Of a stretch of 17,789 bases of DNA, positions 14,743 to 17,789 are shown piece after piece (positions within the stretch are counted from its first letter, which is position 1; every line of letters starts with the position of its first letter). The notes beneath the pieces are model-generated. The model did not search any database and was not told the DNA's origin. It was given only the letters and a program-made list of their open reading frames with translations. A program made the translations under genes and the position numbers. The stretch spans positions 93,843-111,631 of the forward strand of contig DCRR01000009.1 in NCBI GenBank assembly GCA_002325245.1, written 5' to 3'. The stretch comes from Microbacteriaceae bacterium UBA1487 (lineage in GTDB: Bacteria; Actinomycetota; Actinomycetes; Actinomycetales; Microbacteriaceae).

Positions 14743-14965
14743 CCGCCCCGCGTCCGGCCGGGGGCTCAAGGCAGCCGACCTAGTCATGGTCCGCGACGAG
14801 CTTGGAGCGATCCCGAGCCTCATCGGGATCTCCTGCCGGGCCCGCCGGTACGTCATCTCTCGAGGTGGTGTCGTCACAGAAGTACCCCGGCGCGTCCGCC
14901 GGGGGTACTTCATCCACGCGGACCTCAGTCCGGCGTCTCGCCGGCCTCTACTTCCTCCACGGTGA
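14735..14965 (+). CDS. Doubtful 76-residue ORF coupled to the ATPase gene
   Basis: ATG 14735 has an ideal AGGAGG 5-6 nt upstream and overlaps the ATPase stop by 8 nt, so translation could well begin here. The product (MADRPASGRGLKAADLV...) has no recognised domain, is rich in Arg/Pro, and its 3' end crosses the strong stem-loop at 14879-14911. It then overlaps the minus-strand gene at 14925. It may be a decayed remnant of a gene that once followed the pump, retaining its start signals. Confidence 0.3.
   Translation: MADRPASGRGLKAADLVMVRDELGAIPSLIGISCRARRYVISRGGVVTEVPRRVRRGYFIHADLSPASRRPLLPPR
14879..14911. terminator. Strong bidirectional stem-loop between convergent operons
   Basis: GAAGTACCCC-GGCG (14879-14892) pairs with CGCC-GGGGG-TACTTC (14897-14911) around a CGTC loop: 14 pairs with one bulged G. 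It lies between the ATPase stop and the end of the minus-strand gene at 14925, the expected place for a terminator serving both directions. No long T-run is present on either side. Confidence 0.7.
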
Positions 14966-15140
14966 GCTTGAACACCGTGGCGTAGTAGGCGATCGGGCTG
15001 CCCTCCACCTGCACCTTCGCGGAGCGCCCTTCCTGCGGACCCCGCTCGACGCGCACGAACACGTGCTCCTCGCCCCGGCAGTCCGTTACCCGGTCGCCGG
15101 GGCGTACCTCCGTGTCGTCCTCCTTGGTGACCTTGAACAT
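14925..15140 (-). CDS. Small acidic hypothetical protein of the mobilization block
   Basis: A 71-residue protein, MFKVTKEDDTEVRPGDRVTD..., ending VEEVEAGETPD. The sequence looks like a small beta-rich domain (alternating hydrophobic residues, PGDRV turn, AKVQVEG, VFKLTVEEVE). The start is ATG 15140, with GGGGAA about 6 nt upstream on the minus strand. The open frame continues upstream to 15557, but that part is Arg-rich, covers the inverted-repeat region and antisenses the next gene, so it is rejected. One Cys (TDCRGEEH). Family not recognised. It is the last gene of the minus-strand mobilization block. Confidence 0.65.
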   Translation of the reverse strand: MFKVTKEDDTEVRPGDRVTDCRGEEHVFVRVERGPQEGRSAKVQVEGSPIAYYATVFKLTVEEVEAGETPD

Positions 15141-15168
15141 GGGACCGTTCCCCACTCTGCTCTCTTGC

Positions 15169-15332
15169 TGCCGTTCTTCGGCACCTGTGCCGGCTGCGCG
15201 CCGGCGGCAGGGGGCAAGGGTGCGCGGAGCGCATCGCCGCGGCGACGCGCAGCCGTCCGGCGGAGCGCCCTTGCCCCCTGGCTGCGGTGTGCTATCCGCC
15301 CGCAGGGCGGAGTTCGCCGCCGAAGAACGGCA
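15169..15332. repeat. Nested inverted-repeat, cloverleaf-like structure
   Basis: Outer 14-bp perfect arms TGCCGTTCTTCGGC (15169-15182) and GCCGAAGAACGGCA (15319-15332) enclose three hairpins. First: CCGGC-TGCGC-GCCGG (15190-15204). Second: a 13-bp perfect stem CAGGGGGCAAGGG (15208-15220) with CCCTTGCCCCCTG (15268-15280), whose loop holds a 12-bp palindrome TCGCCGCGGCGA (15234-15245). Third: CCGCCC-GCA-GGGCGG (15296-15310). It lies in the only gap of the mobilization block (15141-15358). Candidates are an origin of transfer or single-strand origin, a structured RNA, or a small non-autonomous element. Confidence 0.75.
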
Positions 15333-15358
15333 CTCCGGGCCGTCACGCTTCCAGGGTG

Positions 15359-15613
15359 CTAGTCGGCGGCGGCGGCGCCGTCGATCAACGCGAGGAAGTC
15401 GCGCCACGCTGCCTGCACGTCCTCGAGCGTGCCGCTGGCCAGCCAATGCCGGCTCAGGTTGAGCCCCTGCAGTTTCAGCTCGACGGACAGCCGGCGCTCC
15501 ACGCCCATGTCCTCGACGATGGCGGTGGCGCTGGTGATGTGCTCGGGGTTGATCCACAGCCGCGGCGCACCCAGCGGCGCGCTCGTGTCGGGCAGCGGGA
15601 TCAGCCGGGGCAT
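15359..15613 (-). CDS. Small hypothetical protein of the mobilization block
   Basis: An 84-residue protein, MPRLIPLPDTSAPLGAPRLWINPEHITS..., with a compact alpha/beta look: a WINPEHI strand-turn, ERRLSVELKLQGLNLSRHWLASG, then a C-terminal helix EDVQAAWRDFLALIDGA. The start is ATG 15613, with TAAGG about 9 nt upstream. It begins 10 nt after the stop of the EF-hand/coiled-coil gene, so it is probably co-transcribed with the relaxase. The WINPEHI...LKLxGxxLSRHW pattern is reminiscent of small FlbD/YlzI-like proteins on actinobacterial plasmids (from memory). No function assigned. Confidence 0.7.
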   Translation of the reverse strand: MPRLIPLPDTSAPLGAPRLWINPEHITSATAIVEDMGVERRLSVELKLQGLNLSRHWLASGTLEDVQAAWRDFLALIDGAAAAD

Positions 15614-15623
15614 GGAGGCGACC

Positions 15624-16421
15624 TTAGCGGCCGCGTTCGATCTGGCGGCCGGGCGCGGTTGCCTTCGTGCGCGCGCGGGGCGACTTCGCCTTGCGCCCCT
15701 GCACGGCCTCGCGCGGGTGCCGCGCGTTGTCGACGTCGGCCTGCTTCCACGCCGCCGCGACGGTCGGCTGCTCTGTGCCAGCCTCGATGCCGGCGATGTG
15801 CTGGTCGCGCCGCTCGGCCGTATCCCAGCTGAGCTCGGCGTCGTGCTCGGCCTCGGCCGCGCGGTCGCGCATCCCCTCCGCCTCCGCGGCGTCCTCGAGG
15901 TCGGCCGACAGCTCGAGGACTTCGGCCTCGATCGTGATGCCGTCGGCGAGGCTCTGTTCCTCGCGCGCCTGGGCGCGCAGTTCGTCCCGCTCGGCGATCG
16001 CCTGGTCCCCCTCGACGAGGGCGGCCTGCACCACGGAGGGGTCAGCGCCGCTCTCGTTCACGTCGACGCCGTAGCGATCGCGCAACTCCTGCCGGATGCG
16101 GCTCTCGGCGGCGCGAGCGGCCTCGTCGTCCTCGCGCCAGGTCACGGCCGTCTCGTAGGCGCGGGCGACGTCGTGGGCCTGCGCCTGATCCCACCATGAT
16201 GACTCATGCACCGGGGCGAGCTCCGCGCGAGCCGCGGCGCGCTCCCCCTCGAGCCGTGCGTGCAGCTGCCCGGCTTCCTCGAGGTCACGGCGGGTGGCGC
16301 GCTGCGCCTGGTCGCGCCGCAGCTGCGTCGTCGAGCGGGCGGCCTGGGCCGCTCCCATGATCGCCACCCGCATCGTGCCCTCGGCCTCGTCGAGCACCCC
16401 GTCGCCATCCAGGTCAGCCAT
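15624..16421 (-). CDS. EF-hand-tipped coiled-coil mobilization accessory protein
   Basis: A 265-residue protein starting ATG 16421 with GGGGAGAG just upstream; it overlaps the relaxase stop by 8 nt. The extreme N-terminus is a canonical EF-hand loop: D3, D5, D7, D11 and E14 in DLDGDGVLDEAE. A long Ala/Glu/Arg-rich coiled coil follows (about residues 25-215), with one less charged patch (ESSWWDQAQAHDVARAYETAVTW). The tail is Lys/Arg-rich (GRKAKSPRARTK), suggesting nucleic-acid contact. Actinobacterial relaxases often carry a longer C-terminal region; this protein may supply that in trans (inference). Family not recognised with certainty. Confidence 0.75.
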   Translation of the reverse strand: MADLDGDGVLDEAEGTMRVAIMGAAQAARSTTQLRRDQAQRATRRDLEEAGQLHARLEGERAAARAELAPVHESSWWDQAQAHDVARAYETAVTWREDDEAARAAESRIRQELRDRYGVDVNESGADPSVVQAALVEGDQAIAERDELRAQAREEQSLADGITIEAEVLELSADLEDAAEAEGMRDRAAEAEHDAELSWDTAERRDQHIAGIEAGTEQPTVAAAWKQADVDNARHPREAVQGRKAKSPRARTKATAPGRQIERGR

Positions 16422-17115
16422 TGCTCTCCCCTATCGTTCGGTGCCGCGCTCCGGCGGCACGTTCGGCACGTTCGGTCGCGGCGCGCACCGTTCGCTCGAG
16501 CCGCACGGACGCCACGCTGTCGTCGCCGCGGCGCGCGGCGGCGGCGCGCTCCCCCGCTCGCTCGCCGCGCATGGCCATGTTCGACCCGCGCGACTCGAGC
16601 ACCTGTAGGCCGTGCTCCTGCTCGAGCTCGCGGGCGATCGACTGCGCCCGCGAGTAGTCGTTGTGGATCGACGCCTTGGTGCCGTCCTCGCGCACCAAGT
16701 TCACGGCGATGTGGATGTGGTCGTTGCCGGCCGCGGAGAGTCCGTGCCGCACCGCGACCCACCGGCAGCCGGCCTTGCCGGAGGCGGTGGTAAACCCCAT
16801 CCGGTCGACGAACTGCTCGGCGATCGCCGCCCACCTCTCGTCGCTGAGCTGGCCTTCCTCGGCCCGCAGGCTCAGCGAGGCGTGCCAGACGTGGCCGCCG
16901 TTGACCTCGACACCGAACGCGGTGCGCGGCTCGTCGAGATCCTTGGCGATCGCCAGCGCGCTCGCGCGATCAAGCTCGGCGTCGCCGTAGAAGGTGAAGG
17001 TCGCCGAGTCGCCGGTCACCAGGTGCGGCTCGGTGTGCTCGTTGCGGCGTCCCTCGCCGGCGAGGTAGCTCAGCAGACCGCCCATCCGGTCCCCGCGGGT
17101 CACGTTCGGCATCAT
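16414..17115 (-). CDS. Short relaxase / mobilization nuclease
   Basis: A 233-residue relaxase-domain protein. The start is ATG 17115 (or 17112), giving M-PNVTRGDRMGGLLSYLAG, the usual N-terminus of actinobacterial relaxases; the open frame continues upstream only as a shadow of plus-strand genes. Family features: RRNEHTEPHLV, GGHVWHASLSL, and the metal-binding histidine motif with H124 (VRHG) and H133-I-H135 (NDHIHIAVNLV). Y17 is a candidate nicking tyrosine. The domain would nick plasmid DNA at oriT and start transfer. Many relatives run to 400-600 residues; this one stops soon after RLERTVRAATERAERAAG and passes to the next gene by overlap. No ribosome site is obvious. Confidence 0.85.
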   Translation of the reverse strand: MMPNVTRGDRMGGLLSYLAGEGRRNEHTEPHLVTGDSATFTFYGDAELDRASALAIAKDLDEPRTAFGVEVNGGHVWHASLSLRAEEGQLSDERWAAIAEQFVDRMGFTTASGKAGCRWVAVRHGLSAAGNDHIHIAVNLVREDGTKASIHNDYSRAQSIARELEQEHGLQVLESRGSNMAMRGERAGERAAAARRGDDSVASVRLERTVRAATERAERAAGARHRTIGESNG

Positions 17116-17160
17116 GAGTAGGCCAGCCGATCCACCGCCGCGCTGCCTCGAGGCCGCACG

Positions 17161-17352
17161 GTGATGCTGTCCTCGGGGACGCCGGCGGCTCTGATTCGCA
17201 CGGTGCCGTGGATGAGCGGCCGGCACGCGGCCGCGGTGCGGGCCTCGATCGCCGCGCATGATCCGGCGGGCGCGGCGGCTCTCCCCGCGCCGCTGGTGCC
17301 CGATCCTCCCGTCGTCGACGAGGCCGGCGCCGATGAGGAGCGGGCGGGATGA
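17161..17352 (+). CDS. Small hypothetical protein upstream of DUF4913-like gene
   Basis: A 63-residue product from GTG 17161 (ATG 17164 also possible), with GAGG 7 nt upstream. The sequence has a plausible folded core (TPAALIRTVPWMSGRHAAAVRASIAAHDPAG) and an acidic, Pro-rich tail. Its stop overlaps ATG 17349 of the next gene (ATGA), which supports it as real. It starts only 45 nt from the divergent relaxase start, leaving little room for promoters or an oriT. Family not recognised. Confidence 0.5.
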   Translation: MMLSSGTPAALIRTVPWMSGRHAAAVRASIAAHDPAGAAALPAPLVPDPPVVDEAGADEERAG

Positions 17353-17789
17353 GCGAGGTTCCCGAGTGGGAGGACGAGGCGGCGGCTGCGCCGCCGGCGA
17401 AGGGTCGGCCTGCACGGAGGCTGCCGCCCCCCACCTGGTGCCGCCGTTCAGGGCGACGACCCGCCCGCCCCTGCTGCGGCGCCGGCGCCGCAGCTGTTCT
17501 TCGGCTCCGTCGACGAGTTCGTGCGGGAGAAACTGCGCTACACCTACGCTCGTCGCGTCGGCCCGCAGGGTCCGAACCGCTGGGCTGCCGCGTGGTGGCG
17601 CTACCCGGAGGCGATCAGTCGCCTCGACGCGCTGTGGCGCGCGTGGGAGGCGCTGCGCCTCGAGGGCACCTTCGGCATGAGCGTGTGGTGGCGCGATCAC
17701 GCGGACCATCACATGCGGATGCTCATGCCCCCGGAGGGGCCGTTCGCTTCATCCCGCGATCAGAACGGCGAGGGCGAGCCGCTGCCGTA
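17349..17789 (+). CDS. DUF4913-like protein, frameshifted and truncated by window end
   Basis: The conserved part is in the frame of base 17491: QLFFGSVDEFVREKLRYTYARRV, then WAAAWWRYPEAISRLDALWRAWEALRLEG, then MSVWWRDHADHHM and MPPEGPFA, the hallmark of DUF4913 proteins on actinobacterial plasmids and phages. That frame has no ATG between a stop at 17350-17352 and the domain; its only GTG (17521) lies inside it. The natural start is ATG 17349, with AGGAG 8 nt upstream and product MSEVPEWEDEAAAAPPA, but this is in another frame. A net +1 shift between about 17400 and 17490 would join them. This could be a true mutation or a sequencing error in GC-rich DNA (six-C run at 17432-17437 area). The 3' end lies outside the window. 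Confidence 0.7.
   Translation, partial: MSEVPEWEDEAAAAPPAKGRPARRLPPPTWCRRSGRRPARPCCGAGAAAVLRLRRRVRAGETALHLRSSRRPAGSEPLGCRVVALPGGDQSPRRAVARVGGAAPRGHLRHERVVARSRGPSHADAHAPGGAVRFIPRSERRGRAAAV

Noticed and set aside
14925..15557. Long 210-residue version of the 71-residue gene
   Set aside because: The upstream part is Arg-rich nonsense through the inverted-repeat region and is antisense-like to the 84-residue gene frame; only the segment from ATG 15140 looks like protein.
17116..17712. N-terminal extension of the relaxase frame
   Set aside because: It is the shadow of the plus-strand DUF4913-like gene. The known relaxase N-terminus (PNVTRGDRMGGL) begins at 17115/17112.
1..17789. tRNA, rRNA, CRISPR arrays or transposase genes
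   Set aside because: I saw no tRNA-like cloverleaf with conserved arms, no regularly spaced direct repeats, and no transposase or integrase motifs in any plausible frame. The structure at 15169-15332 lacks tRNA features.

Overview
The window is GC-rich, uses many GTG/TTG starts, and has dense gene overlaps. It encodes CmtR-like and P1B ATPase metal-resistance genes, a caa3-type CtaG, and an actinobacterial-style relaxase next to a DUF4913-like gene. This points to a high-GC actinobacterium, most likely Microbacteriaceae or a relative (inference). The right end carries mobilization genes, so the DNA is probably a plasmid or an integrated mobilizable element carrying a metal-resistance and envelope cargo.

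Layout. (1) 87-1911: a small two-helix membrane protein, a stem-loop, then a secreted coiled-coil M23 peptidase. (2) 1923-4339: a divergent metal-efflux pair, an ArsR/SmtB repressor with a complete alpha5 Zn/Co-type site and a P1B-4-like ATPase, with a palindromic operator between them. (3) 4378-4980, minus strand: a VKOR-family disulfide oxidoreductase. (4) 5108-12199, plus strand: one compact run of a second copy of the small membrane protein, DsbA-like thioredoxin, a C-terminally short FAD/NADPH oxidoreductase, a second M23 peptidase, CtaG-like protein, a tiny membrane protein, CopC, a DUF6804-like membrane protein, Lnt and LspA. From dsbA onward most neighbours overlap or nearly touch, so they are probably one operon. 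(5) 12314-14742: a CmtR-type repressor with the exact Cys57/Cys61/Cys102 pattern, translationally coupled to a second heavy-metal P-type ATPase with a His-rich N-terminus. (6) 14925-17115, minus strand: a mobilization block of relaxase, EF-hand/coiled-coil protein and two small proteins, interrupted by a strongly structured non-coding segment. (7) 17161-17789, plus strand: a small gene and a DUF4913-like gene that appears to need a frameshift and runs off the end.

How it may work together (inference): the two ATPases and their different ArsR sensors export cytosolic divalent metals. The long operon handles the envelope side: thiol oxidation (DsbA plus VKOR), copper binding (CopC), oxidase-assembly-like CtaG, cell-wall remodelling (M23) and lipoprotein maturation (LspA plus Lnt). 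The most unusual features are the duplicated ALSISRT-tailed membrane proteins each followed by a stem-loop and an envelope gene, an accessory lnt-lspA pair inside a metal/redox operon, a CtaG homologue without its usual HMxxH motif, and a 164-nt nested inverted-repeat structure in the mobilization block.
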